64,000 bases of DNA from Flavobacterium petrolei (GTDB taxonomy: Bacteria > Bacteroidota > Bacteroidia > Flavobacteriales > Flavobacteriaceae): contig NZ_QNVY02000001.1 in the NCBI RefSeq assembly GCF_003314435.2, forward strand, positions 496,001 through 560,000, read 5' to 3'. How positions within the stretch are numbered: the stretch's first letter is position 1; every line of letters starts with the position of its first letter. Under the pieces are notes generated by a model. That model was not told the origin of the DNA. It saw only the letters and a list, made by a program, of their open reading frames with translations, and searched no databases. The translations under genes and the position numbers were made by a program. Of this stretch, positions 55,416 to 64,000 are shown piece after piece.

Positions 55416-56750
55416 TTAATAGTGGCATTTACCACATTCTAAACCTCCCATTTGCGCTGCAGTCAATTTGTCTACACCGTATTTCTTAGAAAGTTCATCA
55501 TGTATTTTAGTATAATACTCATTGCCTTCCATTTTAACGTCCGTTTTTCTATGACAATCGATACACCAACCCATTGTTAGTGGAGCGAATTGTTTTTGAA
55601 TCTCATACTCCTGAACTGGACCGTGACATGTTTGACATTCAATTCCAGCAACAGTTACGTGTTGCGAGTGATTAAAATAAACAAAATCAGGTAAATTATG
55701 AATACGAACCCATTTTACAGGCTGAGTTTTTCCAGTATAAGTTTGCGTAGTTTTATCCCAACCCACCGCAGTATATAATTTTTGGATTTGCTCATCATAA
55801 AATGCTTTGCTGTATTCTGGAGTAGCGGTAGTTTCTGCAACTTCAGCTATATTTTTATGACAGTTCATACAAACATTCAATGAAGGAATTCCACCGTTTT
55901 TACTTACTCTAGCAGCAGAGTGACAGTACTTACAATTAATTTCATTATCACCAGCATGTATTCTGTGAGAATAATGAATTGGCTGTATTGGAGCGTAATC
56001 TTGATCAACACCCACTTGCATCAAAAATCCATAAACAAAATAAGCACTAGCCAAAAGCAAAAACACCGCAGTCACTAAAACTAAAAATTGATTTCTGGCA
56101 AATGCTTTCCAAATAGGAGTTGTTGGAGTTTTCGGAGCCGTTTCGATACCATTTGCTTTCGCAACCTTAGATAAAACTTGGTTTACCAAAAACAGCATCA
56201 CCACCAAAATCAACATTACTAGCGACAAAGCACCTAATATGATATTATTTGAAACACCACCGTCAGAACCACCAGTTCCAGGAACCGCTTCAGTAGCACC
56301 AGCCGCCGGAGCAGGAGCTTCAGCCTTAGGCTCTGAAGTGTAAGCAATGATATTATCAATATCACCATCGGATAATTGAGGAAAAGCCGACATTACTGCC
56401 TTGTTGTTTTCTTCAAAAACTTTCACCGCCTGAGCATCACCTGACTTAATTAAGTCCGAACTATTACGAACCCACTTATGAAGCCAAGAAGCATCATATT
56501 TACCCGCAATACCCCTAAGAGCCGGACCTGTTGCTTTCGCATCAAGCTTGTGACATGCAGCACAGTTTGCATTAAACAATTCTTTACCTTTTACAGCATC
56601 TCCACCTGTTGCTGCAGCTGGAGCCGCAGCTGCATCAGTCGCTGCAGGAGCAGCCTCTTGAGCAGATGAAGTTAAAGAGAAAATTAACGATAAGGCTAAG
56701 CCTAAAAATAATTTCCTTGAGATCGAATTATGGTTACCCACCTTTTTCAT
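55416..56750 (-). CDS. actA: Alternative complex III multihaem cytochrome ActA with N-terminal cytochrome c domain
   Basis: A 444-residue c-type cytochrome with six CxxCH sites. The first, CAACHK (63-67), lies in an N-terminal class I domain after the signal peptide, with likely Met ligand in AVMSAFPQL. An Ala/Pro linker and two membrane helices (about 169-190 and 222-242) follow. The pentahaem region is next: CKYCHS, CMNCHK, CQTCHG, CIDCHR, and CGKCHY at the extreme C-terminus. The pentahaem part is ActA proper; the fused extra cytochrome could pass electrons to the aa3 oxidase CuA. This is the first gene of the act-cox operon, with a promoter at 56835-56865. Confidence 0.94.
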   Translation of the reverse strand: MKKVGNHNSISRKLFLGLALSLIFSLTSSAQEAAPAATDAAAAPAAATGGDAVKGKELFNANCAACHKLDAKATGPALRGIAGKYDASWLHKWVRNSSDLIKSGDAQAVKVFEENNKAVMSAFPQLSDGDIDNIIAYTSEPKAEAPAPAAGATEAVPGTGGSDGGVSNNIILGALSLVMLILVVMLFLVNQVLSKVAKANGIETAPKTPTTPIWKAFARNQFLVLVTAVFLLLASAYFVYGFLMQVGVDQDYAPIQPIHYSHRIHAGDNEINCKYCHSAARVSKNGGIPSLNVCMNCHKNIAEVAETTATPEYSKAFYDEQIQKLYTAVGWDKTTQTYTGKTQPVKWVRIHNLPDFVYFNHSQHVTVAGIECQTCHGPVQEYEIQKQFAPLTMGWCIDCHRKTDVKMEGNEYYTKIHDELSKKYGVDKLTAAQMGGLECGKCHY

Positions 56751-56834
56751 ATAGTATAATGATTATCTACTAAAAATTGGCACAGTTTTTTCTAATTGCA
56801 TTATAAAAACTGATCCTTTATTTTAAAACTTGGA

Positions 56835-56865
56835 CAAAAATACGACTTAAGAACTATTCTCAAAA
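56835..56865 (-). promoter_or_regulatory. Promoter of the act-cox operon
   Basis: The minus strand has TTTTG (complement of CAAAA, 56861-56865), then an 18-bp spacer and TATTTTTG (56835-56842). This fits the Bacteroidetes TTTG/TAnnTTTG promoter form. It predicts a leader of about 78 nt before the actA ATG and is divergent from the SPOR-gene promoter 54 bp away. Confidence 0.7.
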
Positions 56866-56918
56866 CCTTAAAATAGTCTTAATTTCAATTTATATCTATT
56901 CTAAATAACATTTGCTAT

Positions 56919-56947
56919 TTGGTATCAATCATTAAATATTACTTTTG
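56919..56947 (+). promoter_or_regulatory. Promoter of the SPOR-domain gene
   Basis: TTG (56919-56921), an 18-bp spacer and TACTTTTG (56940-56947), a perfect -7 element. The transcription start is predicted near 56953, leaving a leader of about 13 nt before the ATG at 56966. A TTG start at 56945 would lie inside this element and is therefore rejected. Confidence 0.7.
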
Positions 56948-56965
56948 CACAAAAACAATCACATT

Positions 56966-57355
56966 ATGAGAATTTTAGCCACTAGAAAAGCCTTTTTTAT
57001 CTCTGTAACATTATTAATTTTCGCATTCAACGCAACTGCACAAGATGGAAATATTACTGTAAATCAGGACTACAAATTTGAACAATTACTAAATGAAAAG
57101 AGAAAAACAAATGTTTCCAATGCTGTAAATGACCGATATAAAATTCAAATTTTCAGCGGAGAAAGCGACAAAGCTAAAAACACACTGAATCAATTCAGAC
57201 AAGAATTCAGCACCTTAGATGGTACAATTATATTTTTCACACCAAATTATAAAGTTTGGGTAGGAAATTTCAAAACACGAATTGAAGCAGAACGCAATTT
57301 GATAGCAATCAAAAAAAGCTATACTAATGTTCATTTAATAAAGCCAAACAACTAA
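56966..57355 (+). CDS. Small secreted SPOR-domain protein
   Basis: From the ATG at 56966 a 129-residue protein: signal peptide (MRILATRKAFFISVTLLIFAFNATAQ), a short polar linker, and a C-terminal SPOR domain. The SPOR pattern is YKIQIFSGESDKAKNTLNQFRQEF, KVWVGNFKTRIEAERNLIAIKKSY and VHLIKP. SPOR domains bind denuded peptidoglycan glycan strands, often at the division site. It is free-standing and divergent from actA with its own promoter. No fused enzyme or transmembrane part is present, so it is probably a periplasmic accessory protein. Confidence 0.88.
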   Translation: MRILATRKAFFISVTLLIFAFNATAQDGNITVNQDYKFEQLLNEKRKTNVSNAVNDRYKIQIFSGESDKAKNTLNQFRQEFSTLDGTIIFFTPNYKVWVGNFKTRIEAERNLIAIKKSYTNVHLIKPNN

Positions 57356-57410
57356 AATTTATCATTATTTAAAGTGTAATATTCAAAATTTCACGAATAA
57401 AAAAAGTACA

Positions 57411-57440
57411 AAAAAAGCAACTCTAATCGAGTTGCTTTTC
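57411..57440. terminator. Bidirectional terminator between convergent genes
   Basis: GCAACTC (57417-57423) and GAGTTGC (57429-57435) form a perfect 7-bp stem with a 5-base loop. T-rich tracts follow on both strands (TTTTCTTTCTTT on plus, TTTTTTTG on minus). It can end both the SPOR transcript and the convergent 57521-58621 gene. Confidence 0.85.
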
Positions 57441-57520
57441 TTTCTTTGTATAAATCTTTGAGTTAAATTTTACCAAAACAATCATAACATTCAACACAAA
57501 GACTTAGACAAATGACGTTT

Positions 57521-58621
57521 TTATTGCCCTAGCGTTTGTTGGTAATATTTTTTTAGAATTTCTTTTTTAGCTAGACTGCTTTTGTTACCATCCCTAAACT
57601 CTTTTAGAAGTTCCGGATGAGTGGATAACATTACTTTCATCTCACTATTTGATAAAAATGATGGTTGGCCTGTATAACTATCTATTAGCATTGGAATTGA
57701 ACCATCACTGGTCGAAGCTGCGATTGCAACACCAATCAATCCAAACATCGCACCCATAGCGATGGCATTATTTGAATTATAAATTACATTCTCAATATAA
57801 TACTTACCACTAATAATTTCCGTCTTGGCGTAATACTTTACACTTGCATATTTTGAAACATTGATATAAAAATCTTGTCCATCACTAAATCCATAATAAT
57901 TTGACTCTTCCGAACGGCTCAATTTGTTAAGTAAATAAAACCGATCTTTTTTATTCGTTATTTCATAATCAGCTATAGATATTGGTTTATCATTTAAAAC
58001 GTCAGCATAATTCATATAAACACCTCTAGAAGGAACATCTACTATTGATTTGTTTTTAATACTAATATTATTATCATATAAAATAGCAGTTTTATCTTCC
58101 TCACTTGTTTTCATATAATTTGTTAAACATTCCTGTAAAACCGTCTTTACTCGTTCATCATGTGTGCCGGTAACATCCATACCGTTACTTTCTGTCGAGG
58201 CAGAATAAGAACCCACTACATAGTCAACAGTATCTTTAGTTTCTATTACATCAATCGCTACAGTTGCATATCCTGTTTCGGACATTGCACGAGTAAGTTC
58301 TGAAACGTACAAATCATTTATTCGGATAGAAATCTTAGATTTACCTCTATCGGACGGACAAATAACTGCGAGATAATCAAAAAATTCAACCGGTAAAGGT
58401 TTCTCAAAATTAGCCAATACTTTTCTATTAAACCCTCCTTTTTGAACGGTTCCAATATTTTCTTTAAACTGTCTTCCATCATAAACATTTTCAACATAAA
58501 AATTAAAACCAACCGCTTTATCTTTTTTATCTTTTAAAGACACTTTATGGAATTCGGTTTTATTTTGAGAAAAAGCAATCGTGCTGACTACAACAAAAAA
58601 TAATGCAAACAATTTATTCAT
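57521..58621 (-). CDS. Secreted protein of unknown function
   Basis: I do not recognise this 366-residue protein with certainty. From the ATG at 58621 it starts with a signal peptide (MNKLFALFFVVVSTIAFSQ). An upstream TTG-opened extension (58666) runs over the infB terminator and is rejected. The sequence is polar with many Asp/Lys and short beta-strand-like segments. It has one hydrophobic internal stretch, AIAMGAMFGLIGVAIAAS, around residue 305. It contains no Cys-rich, catalytic or repeat motif that I can name. It could be one of the DUF families of Bacteroidetes exported proteins. It lies downstream of infB but beyond a strong terminator, so it is probably transcribed separately; no clear TAnnTTTG element was found. 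Confidence 0.75.
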   Translation of the reverse strand: MNKLFALFFVVVSTIAFSQNKTEFHKVSLKDKKDKAVGFNFYVENVYDGRQFKENIGTVQKGGFNRKVLANFEKPLPVEFFDYLAVICPSDRGKSKISIRINDLYVSELTRAMSETGYATVAIDVIETKDTVDYVVGSYSASTESNGMDVTGTHDERVKTVLQECLTNYMKTSEEDKTAILYDNNISIKNKSIVDVPSRGVYMNYADVLNDKPISIADYEITNKKDRFYLLNKLSRSEESNYYGFSDGQDFYINVSKYASVKYYAKTEIISGKYYIENVIYNSNNAIAMGAMFGLIGVAIAASTSDGSIPMLIDSYTGQPSFLSNSEMKVMLSTHPELLKEFRDGNKSSLAKKEILKKYYQQTLGQ

Positions 58622-58649
58622 AAATTTAATTTTTGGTACTCTATAAAAA

Positions 58650-58675
58650 TAAAAAAATCCCGACAAAATCGGGAT
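58650..58675 (-). terminator. Terminator of the rimP-nusA-infB operon
   Basis: ATCCCGA (58657-58663) and TCGGGAT (58669-58675) form a perfect 7-bp stem with loop CAAAA. On the minus strand it is followed by TTTTTTTATTTTTAT. It begins 24 bp after the infB stop codon. Confidence 0.88.
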
Positions 58676-58699
58676 CTTTTTTTATAAAATTTAGAAATT

Positions 58700-61597
58700 C
58701 TATTTCAATTTCTTTTTGATAGCTACTTCATGGTATGATTCAATAACATCTCTTTCTTCAATGTCATTGTATCCTTTCACTTGAATACCACAATCGTATC
58801 CTTTAGCTACTTCTTTCACATCATCTTTGAAACGTTTTAACGCTAACAATTCCCCTGTAAAGACAACCACACCATCTCTAATGATTCTCATTTTAGCATT
58901 TCTGACAATTTTACCATCCATTACCATACAACCTGCAATTGAACCTACTTTAGAGATTTTGAATATCTCTCTGATCTCAGCAGTACCCAGAATTTCTTCT
59001 TTCATTTCCGGAGCTAACATTCCTTCCATTGCATCTTTCAAGTCGTCGATAGCGGCATAAATAATAGAGTAATAACGAATATCGATTTCCTCTTTATCTG
59101 CTAATTGTCTTGCATTTCCAGCAGGACGAACATTAAATCCAATGATAATTGCATCTGAAGCAGAAGCCAACATTACGTCAGTTTCAGTAATTGCTCCAAC
59201 ACCTTTATGGATAATATTGATTTGAATTTCTTCAGTAGATAATTTAGAGAATGAATCAGACAATGCTTCAACAGAACCATCAACATCACCTTTAAGGATA
59301 ATGTTCAATTCTTTAAATTGACCCAATGCAATTCTACGTCCAATTTCATCCAATGTAATATGACGTTGTGTACGTACGGATTGTTCACGCATCAATTGAG
59401 AACGTTTAGAGGCAATTTGTTTCGCTTCTTTTTCGTCTTCAAAAATATTGAATTTATCACCCGCTGTTGCTGCTCCGTCAAGACCAAGAACTGAAACCGG
59501 AGTCGAAGGACCCGCAACAGTTACTATATTCCCTCTTTCATCATGCATGGCTTTGATTTTACCATGATGTTTACCAGCTAACATATAATCTCCAATTTTC
59601 AATGTTCCGTTTTGAACTAAAATTGTAGAAACATATCCTTTTCCTTTGTCAAGGAAAGCTTCAACAACAGTTCCGGAAGCTGCCTTATTGGGATTTGCTT
59701 TTAAATCTAAAAGCTCCGCTTCTAACAATACTTTTTCTAGTAATTCTTTCACACCTGTTCCTACTTTCGCAGAAATATCATGTGATTGAATTTTTCCACC
59801 CCAATCTTCAACAAGTAAATTCATACCTGCTAATCTTTCTTTTACTTTTTCAGGATTAGCATTTGGCTTATCAATTTTATTGATAGCAAATATAATAGGA
59901 ACTCCGGCTGCTTGTGCATGACTAATTGCCTCTTTAGTTTGCGGCATGATGTCATCATCAGCAGCAATCACAATAATAGCAATATCGGTAACTTGAGCAC
60001 CACGCGCACGCATCGCAGTAAATGCCTCGTGACCCGGTGTATCTAAGAATGCAATTTTTTGTCCGTTATCCAAAGTTACTCCGTAGGCACCAATATGCTG
60101 TGTAATTCCTCCAGACTCTCCTGCGATTACGTTTTCTTTACGTATGTAATCCAGTAACGATGTTTTACCGTGATCGACGTGACCCATTACGGTTACAATT
60201 GGCGCTCTAAAAACTAAATCTTCTTCTCTGTCTTCTACAACCTGAATTGCTTCTTCGATATCAACAGTGATAAATTCAACTTCATAACCAAATTCGTCAG
60301 CAACAATGGTCAACGTTTCCGCATCAAGACGTTGGTTCATGGTAACCATGATTCCAAGCGACATACATGTACCAATAACTTTAGTAATTGGCACATCCAT
60401 CATGATTGCAATTTCACCAACTGTTACAAATTCAGTAACCTTAATAGTTTTACTTCCTTCGTCAATAGCTCTTTGCTCATCATCAGATTTCTGACGGTGC
60501 GTATCTCTTTTATCTCTTCTATATTTAGCCGCTTTAGATTTACCACCTTTACCTTGTAGTTTCTCTAAAGTCTCTCTAATTTGATTTTTAACTTCCTCTT
60601 CTGTAGGCTCAACTTTTGCAACAATAGCAGGTCTGTTTCCTTTTACAAAACCAGGTCTTGAACTTCTGTTAGCATTGAATCCTCCGCCACCTACATTAGG
60701 TGTAATCTTGTTAGGATTTGGCGCACCCGGAACTCCTGGTGTTGCAGGCGGTCTAGGAGCACCTGGCTTAGGAGCAATCCTTTTACGCTTGTTTTTATTT
60801 GCATTGGCAGCAGCTGAACCTGGAGCACCCGGTTTATTCGGAGTGATTTTTGGTTCTTCTTTTTTCTTTTTCGGTTTGTTAAATTGAGATAAATCAATTA
60901 TTTGACCTGTTAAAGTAGTCCCCGATAGTTTTTGATATTGCGTCGTGATGGTTTCATCAACAGGCGCTTCATCAGCTTTAACCGCTTCTACTTTTTCAAC
61001 TACTTTTGGCTCAGCAGGAACTTCTTTCGGAGCCTCTACTTTAACCTCTTTTATCCCAACAACAGGTTTTACCTCTTTCTTGTCTGAAACAACTTTTTCT
61101 TCCAAAGGTTTTTCTGGCGACGGTTTTTCTGCTGAAACTTCTTTTTGTACTGGTTTTACCTCAGGTACTTTAGCAACTGGAGTCTCCACTTTTTCAACAG
61201 CTTTCACAGGAGGGACAATGGAAGGTTTTTTTGGATTAAGATCAATCTTACCCACTTGAACAGGTCCTGCTATAACCGCTCTCGCTTTTATAACCTCTTG
61301 CTGTTTAAGACGCTCTTCATCAATCTTACGTTTGTCTTCGATTTCTTTCTCTCGTTCTAAACGCAACGCTTCTTTTTCTTTTCTTTTCTCTTCCCCTACT
61401 TCTTTAGAAGCCTCCTTATTCCCTTTGTCACCTGCAAACTGACCGCACAAGACATTGTATATATCATCAGAAATTTTTGCGTTTGGATTTGCTTCAATAG
61501 CAATCCCCTTATCTTTTAGATAATCCACAGCTCTTTCTAAAGAAATATTCAATTCCCTTAAAACTTTGTTTATTCTAATAATTCTCTCTTCAGACAT
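58700..61597 (-). CDS. infB: Translation initiation factor IF-2
   Basis: A 965-residue GTPase that places initiator tRNA on the small ribosomal subunit. It has an IF2_N domain at the start ([25 protein letters not shown]). A long Lys/Glu/Pro/Val-rich linker spans residues 70-330. A second IF2_N-like segment ([26 protein letters not shown]) follows, and then the G domain: G1 [11 protein letters not shown]3 DTPGHEAF, G4 NKIDK. Domains II-IV complete the protein. The length is within the long-linker range of Bacteroidetes IF-2. It is the third gene of rimP-nusA-infB and ends at a strong terminator. Confidence 0.97.
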   Translation of the reverse strand: MSEERIIRINKVLRELNISLERAVDYLKDKGIAIEANPNAKISDDIYNVLCGQFAGDKGNKEASKEVGEEKRKEKEALRLEREKEIEDKRKIDEERLKQQEVIKARAVIAGPVQVGKIDLNPKKPSIVPPVKAVEKVETPVAKVPEVKPVQKEVSAEKPSPEKPLEEKVVSDKKEVKPVVGIKEVKVEAPKEVPAEPKVVEKVEAVKADEAPVDETITTQYQKLSGTTLTGQIIDLSQFNKPKKKKEEPKITPNKPGAPGSAAANANKNKRKRIAPKPGAPRPPATPGVPGAPNPNKITPNVGGGGFNANRSSRPGFVKGNRPAIVAKVEPTEEEVKNQIRETLEKLQGKGGKSKAAKYRRDKRDTHRQKSDDEQRAIDEGSKTIKVTEFVTVGEIAIMMDVPITKVIGTCMSLGIMVTMNQRLDAETLTIVADEFGYEVEFITVDIEEAIQVVEDREEDLVFRAPIVTVMGHVDHGKTSLLDYIRKENVIAGESGGITQHIGAYGVTLDNGQKIAFLDTPGHEAFTAMRARGAQVTDIAIIVIAADDDIMPQTKEAISHAQAAGVPIIFAINKIDKPNANPEKVKERLAGMNLLVEDWGGKIQSHDISAKVGTGVKELLEKVLLEAELLDLKANPNKAASGTVVEAFLDKGKGYVSTILVQNGTLKIGDYMLAGKHHGKIKAMHDERGNIVTVAGPSTPVSVLGLDGAATAGDKFNIFEDEKEAKQIASKRSQLMREQSVRTQRHITLDEIGRRIALGQFKELNIILKGDVDGSVEALSDSFSKLSTEEIQINIIHKGVGAITETDVMLASASDAIIIGFNVRPAGNARQLADKEEIDIRYYSIIYAAIDDLKDAMEGMLAPEMKEEILGTAEIREIFKISKVGSIAGCMVMDGKIVRNAKMRIIRDGVVVFTGELLALKRFKDDVKEVAKGYDCGIQVKGYNDIEERDVIESYHEVAIKKKLK

Positions 61598-61632
61598 AAA
61601 ACCTTTTTATTATTACCTTTTTTGTTATTCCT

Positions 61633-61682
61633 CACTTTACTCCCAACTCGATACCTACCGAGCAAGAATTAATTGTAAAGTG
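61633..61682 (-). other. Structured nusA-infB intergenic RNA
   Basis: Within the 112-bp nusA-infB gap, CACTTTAC (61633-61640) pairs perfectly with GTAAAGTG (61675-61682). The enclosed sequence holds a second hairpin (CTCG 61647-61650, CGAG 61659-61662, with more pairing inside). No T tract follows on the minus strand, so it is not a simple terminator. It could be a processing site or translational control element. Confidence 0.4.
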
Positions 61683-61709
61683 GCATGTTTATCGTTGAAG
61701 ACACTTTGA

Positions 61710-62963
61710 CTAACTGTCAAATTCTTCTTTCAATATTCTCATTACATCTAGAATCGTTTCCTCTTCCAGGTCTGTTCTTCTTACTAAATCTTCTACATCT
61801 TGTTTCAAGATACTTTTTGCCGTATCCAAACCAATTTTTGCAAACTCTTCAATAACCCAGTCTTCAATTTCATCTGAAAACTCAGTCAATTCAACATCAT
61901 CCTCATCAGCTGTAGCACCTGCAACATCTCCTTCACGAATAACGTCTAGCTCATAACCAGTCAATAAACCTGCTAATTTAATGTTGTGCCCACCACGACC
62001 GATAGCTTTAGAAACTTCTTCAAGTTTCAAGAAAACTTCTGCTCTTTTTGTCTCTTCATTTATTTTAATAGAAGACACTTTTGCAGGACTTAAAGCTCTT
62101 GTGATAAACAACTGTATGTTACTTGTATAATTGATAACATCAATATTTTCATTTCCTAATTCACGAACAATTCCGTGAATACGAGACCCTTTCATACCTA
62201 CACAAGCTCCTACAGGATCAATTCTGTCGTCATAAGAATCTACGGCTACTTTTGCTTTTTCACCAGGAATTCTTACCACTTTTTTAACCATGATTAAACC
62301 GTCAAAAACTTCCGGAATTTCTTGTTCAAATAATTTCTCTAAAAACTTCTCAGAAGTTCTAGACATAATAATTTGAGGTTTATTTCCTTTTAATTCAACG
62401 CTTTCTATTATTCCTCTAACATTATCCCCTTTACGGAAAAAGTCAGAAGGTATTTGTTTTTCTTTTGGTAAAATAATTTCATTTCCTTCATCATCAACTA
62501 AAATCACAACTCTTGGACGCACATGGTGCACTTCAGCAGTATAGATATCGCCTATTAAATCTTTAAATTGTTTGTAAAGATTCGTATTATCATGTTCATG
62601 AATTTTAGAAATCAAATTCTGACGTAAAGCTAAAATTGCTCTTCTCCCTAAATCAATTAATTTTACTTCTTCGGAAACTTCTTCACCAATTTCAAAATCA
62701 GGCTCTATTTTTCTTGCTTCAGTCAACGTAATTTCAAGATGATCAAAATCTAAGTCCTCATCCGCAACGATTACTCTTCTTTGCCATATCTCCATATCTC
62801 CTTTATCAGGATTTATAATGATATCGAAATTATCATCTGAACCGTATTTTTTCTTCAATGCATTTCTAAATACATCTTCCAAAATTGCCATAAGCGTTAC
62901 ACGATCAATAAGTTTATCATCTTTAAACTCTGAGAATGAATCGATTAATGCTAAATTTTCCAT
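61710..62963 (-). CDS. nusA: Transcription termination/antitermination factor NusA
   Basis: A 417-residue RNA-polymerase-binding factor for pausing, termination and antitermination. It has an N-terminal domain (LALIDSFSEFKDDKLIDRVTLMAILEDVFRNAL), then an S1 domain (GDIYTAEVHHVRPRVVILVDDEGNEIILPKEKQI). Two KH domains follow (VGACVGMKGSRIHGIVRELGNENIDVI and AIGRGGHNIKLAGLLTGYELDVI). The C-terminal acidic extension is short; the alpha-proteobacterial-type AR repeats are absent. It is 13 bp downstream of rimP. Confidence 0.97.
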   Translation of the reverse strand: MENLALIDSFSEFKDDKLIDRVTLMAILEDVFRNALKKKYGSDDNFDIIINPDKGDMEIWQRRVIVADEDLDFDHLEITLTEARKIEPDFEIGEEVSEEVKLIDLGRRAILALRQNLISKIHEHDNTNLYKQFKDLIGDIYTAEVHHVRPRVVILVDDEGNEIILPKEKQIPSDFFRKGDNVRGIIESVELKGNKPQIIMSRTSEKFLEKLFEQEIPEVFDGLIMVKKVVRIPGEKAKVAVDSYDDRIDPVGACVGMKGSRIHGIVRELGNENIDVINYTSNIQLFITRALSPAKVSSIKINEETKRAEVFLKLEEVSKAIGRGGHNIKLAGLLTGYELDVIREGDVAGATADEDDVELTEFSDEIEDWVIEEFAKIGLDTAKSILKQDVEDLVRRTDLEEETILDVMRILKEEFDS

Positions 62964-62976
62964 GCGAATTCTTTAA

Positions 62977-63441
62977 TTAAAATGTTACTGTAACAATTGC
63001 TTCTTTTATATCTGCGTAAGGTAGTTTAAGTTCCTTTTGAACTGTTTCTTTCCCTTTCCCTATCTTTTTAGGCTCTCTTGCTTTCCAAGACAAAATTACA
63101 AAATCATCATTAGCATCCACTAATTCTGCTTCAATTATTTCTGCCCCAGTCTTTACAATCAATGTTCGTCCTATATTTTTCTTATACTGTCTTACTAATT
63201 TCAATGGAGACCCAACACCTACCGAAGCTACTTCAAGAGAATAATCTTGTTCCTCTCGGTCCAGGTCATTATCTATAAATCGGCTTACATCAATACAATC
63301 CTGCAGCGCCACCCCATTATCCCCGTCTAAAGTTACAATAACCTTGAAAGCATCAGTAATAACTAGGTCTATCAAAAAAATTGATGGCTTTTCTAAAAGG
63401 CATTCTGCCAACAACGTATTTACTTTTTCTTTAAATGTCAT
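62977..63441 (-). CDS. rimP: Ribosome maturation factor RimP
   Basis: A 154-residue factor needed for small-subunit assembly, with the two-domain RimP fold. The conserved middle segment reads [50 protein letters not shown] (read in parts), matching the family's D-C..S..I..LD and YxLEVxSPG motif, with VGSPL in place of PGxxR. The ATG at 63441 ([11 protein letters not shown]) aligns with the usual start. An in-frame ATG at 63477 would encode part of a hairpin and is not preferred. It is the first gene of the operon with a -7 element at 63504-63511. Confidence 0.95.
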   Translation of the reverse strand: MTFKEKVNTLLAECLLEKPSIFLIDLVITDAFKVIVTLDGDNGVALQDCIDVSRFIDNDLDREEQDYSLEVASVGVGSPLKLVRQYKKNIGRTLIVKTGAEIIEAELVDANDDFVILSWKAREPKKIGKGKETVQKELKLPYADIKEAIVTVTF

Positions 63442-63449
63442 ATTTTTAT

Positions 63450-63475
63450 AAAAAGAGGGGACATTTAGTCCCCTC
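63450..63475 (-). promoter_or_regulatory. Terminator-like hairpin in the rimP leader
   Basis: GAGGGGAC (63455-63462) and GTCCCCTC (63468-63475) form a perfect GC-rich 8-bp stem with loop ATTTA. On the minus strand it is followed by TTTTTAT and then, 13 bases after the stem, the rimP ATG. It lies downstream of the rimP -7 element, so it is in the transcribed leader rather than the end of another gene. Confidence 0.6.
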
Positions 63476-63503
63476 ATTATCTAGATTTTAATAAATAACC
63501 GTG

Positions 63504-63511
63504 CAAAGATA
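63504..63511 (-). promoter_or_regulatory. -7 promoter element for rimP-nusA-infB
   Basis: The minus strand reads TATCTTTG, identical to the ruvB and maeB elements. A start near 63498 would give a leader of about 57 nt that contains the hairpin at 63455-63475. Confidence 0.6.
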
Positions 63512-63541
63512 GTCTTTTTTTTTATAATTTAAAATAATCAG

Positions 63542-63568
63542 TTGCTGTTAAAATATTTCTTATCTTTA
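63542..63568 (+). promoter_or_regulatory. Promoter of the universal stress protein gene
   Basis: TTG (63542-63544), a 16-bp spacer and TATCTTTA (63561-63568), one base away from TAnnTTTG. The ATG lies 51 bp further downstream. Confidence 0.45.
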
Positions 63569-63619
63569 TTAGACAATTTAAAAGACCCTTTTTCCTATAA
63601 TTTTAAACCATCCTAAATT

Positions 63620-64000
63620 ATGAAACGAATTTTAGTTCCAACTGATTTTTCTAAACATGCTGAAGACGCTCTGAAAGCAGCCGCGCAAATTGCTAAAAAA
63701 AATGGGGCAGAGATATTTCTGCTTCATCTACTAGAACTGCCCAATCAAATGAATGATGCAGTAACAAATGGCAGCAGTATTCCCGAGGTCATGCTTTTTA
63801 TAAAAAAAGCGAATGAAAAACTTCAAAAAATCAAGGAAGAGCCACACTTACAAGGAATCACCATTACTACCACAGTTCAATTTGAAAAAGCTTTTGATGG
63901 TATATTATCATTCAATAAAAAAAATAAAATAGACTTAATAGTCATGGGATCACATGGCTCCTCAGGCATCGAAGAAATCCTCATTGGATCTAACACAGAA
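63620..64000 (+). CDS. Universal stress protein (UspA family, 3' end outside window)
   Basis: An open frame of 127 codons starts at the ATG at 63620 and reaches the window edge. The first strand reads MKRILVPTDFSKHAEDALKAA and the nucleotide-binding segment is GSHGSSGIEEILIGSNTE, matching the UspA G-xx-G-x8/9-G-S/T motif. Many Bacteroidetes Usp genes encode two tandem Usp domains of about 270-290 residues; whether this one does cannot be seen. It is divergent from rimP. Confidence 0.9.
   Translation, partial: MKRILVPTDFSKHAEDALKAAAQIAKKNGAEIFLLHLLELPNQMNDAVTNGSSIPEVMLFIKKANEKLQKIKEEPHLQGITITTTVQFEKAFDGILSFNKKNKIDLIVMGSHGSSGIEEILIGSNTE

Noticed and set aside
56945..56965. TTG start for the SPOR gene
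   Set aside because: The TTG is the end of the TACTTTTG promoter element; the ATG at 56966 opens directly onto the signal peptide.
58622..58666. N-terminal extension of the 57521-58621 gene from a TTG at 58666
   Set aside because: It covers the infB terminator hairpin and places a polar stretch before a clear signal peptide starting at 58621.
60675..61259. Plus-strand Pro/Gly- and Ser/Thr-rich open frames opposite infB
   Set aside because: They mirror the Lys/Pro/Glu-rich IF-2 linker on the other strand; low-complexity composition explains them.

Overview
This 64 kb window is chromosomal DNA from a Bacteroidetes bacterium, most likely Flavobacterium or a close relative. The evidence is an AT-rich base composition, TAnnTTTG-type promoter elements, almost no Shine-Dalgarno sequences, the type IX secretion/gliding protein SprA, SusC/SusD outer-membrane uptake proteins, FG-GAP/ASPIC lipoproteins and the alternative complex III (ACIII) respiratory operon. 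No rRNA, tRNA, insertion sequence, phage or CRISPR array was seen.

Layout. 0-13 kb is housekeeping on the minus strand: a partial TonB-like gene, deoC, a VanZ-like gene, gcvH, sprA, ruvA, the malic enzyme/phosphotransacetylase fusion maeB and a CBS-domain protein. 13-43 kb is a large sugar locus. Its minus-strand part runs susC-susD, two FG-GAP/ASPIC lipoproteins, a vanadium-haloperoxidase/PAP2-like lipoprotein and a membrane-anchored SRPBCC/GyrI-like protein. It then continues with an SLC45/GPH-type sugar transporter, a fructokinase, a GH13 sucrose-phosphorylase-like enzyme, a second MFS transporter and a trehalase. A secreted GH65 enzyme (minus) is divergent from a plus-strand set: GH32 beta-fructosidase lipoprotein, sugar-porter MFS, second fructokinase and two LacI-type regulators.

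The sugar locus is tied together by a DNA signature. A 14-bp palindrome, CGAAAACGTTTTCG, occurs perfectly three times, each with an imperfect partner 20-21 bp away: upstream of the SLC45-type transporter operon, upstream of susC, and between the divergent GH65 and GH32 genes. The two tandem LacI proteins have near-identical DNA-binding halves and are the obvious candidates to bind it. The genes suggest two parallel routes for fructose-containing sugars: hydrolysis outside the cytoplasm (GH32), hexose import and fructokinase; or intact disaccharide import, phosphorolysis and fructokinase.

43-64 kb is again core metabolism: queG (its conserved N-terminus extends upstream of the first ATG), a structured intergenic repeat-like element, ruvB (apparently leaderless), and an eight-gene respiratory run actA-B-C-D-E-F-coxB-ctaD encoding ACIII and two subunits of an aa3-type oxidase. 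These are followed by a SPOR-domain protein, an unrecognised secreted protein and the translation operon rimP-nusA-infB, which has a terminator-like hairpin in its leader and a structured nusA-infB spacer. The window ends inside a universal-stress-protein gene.
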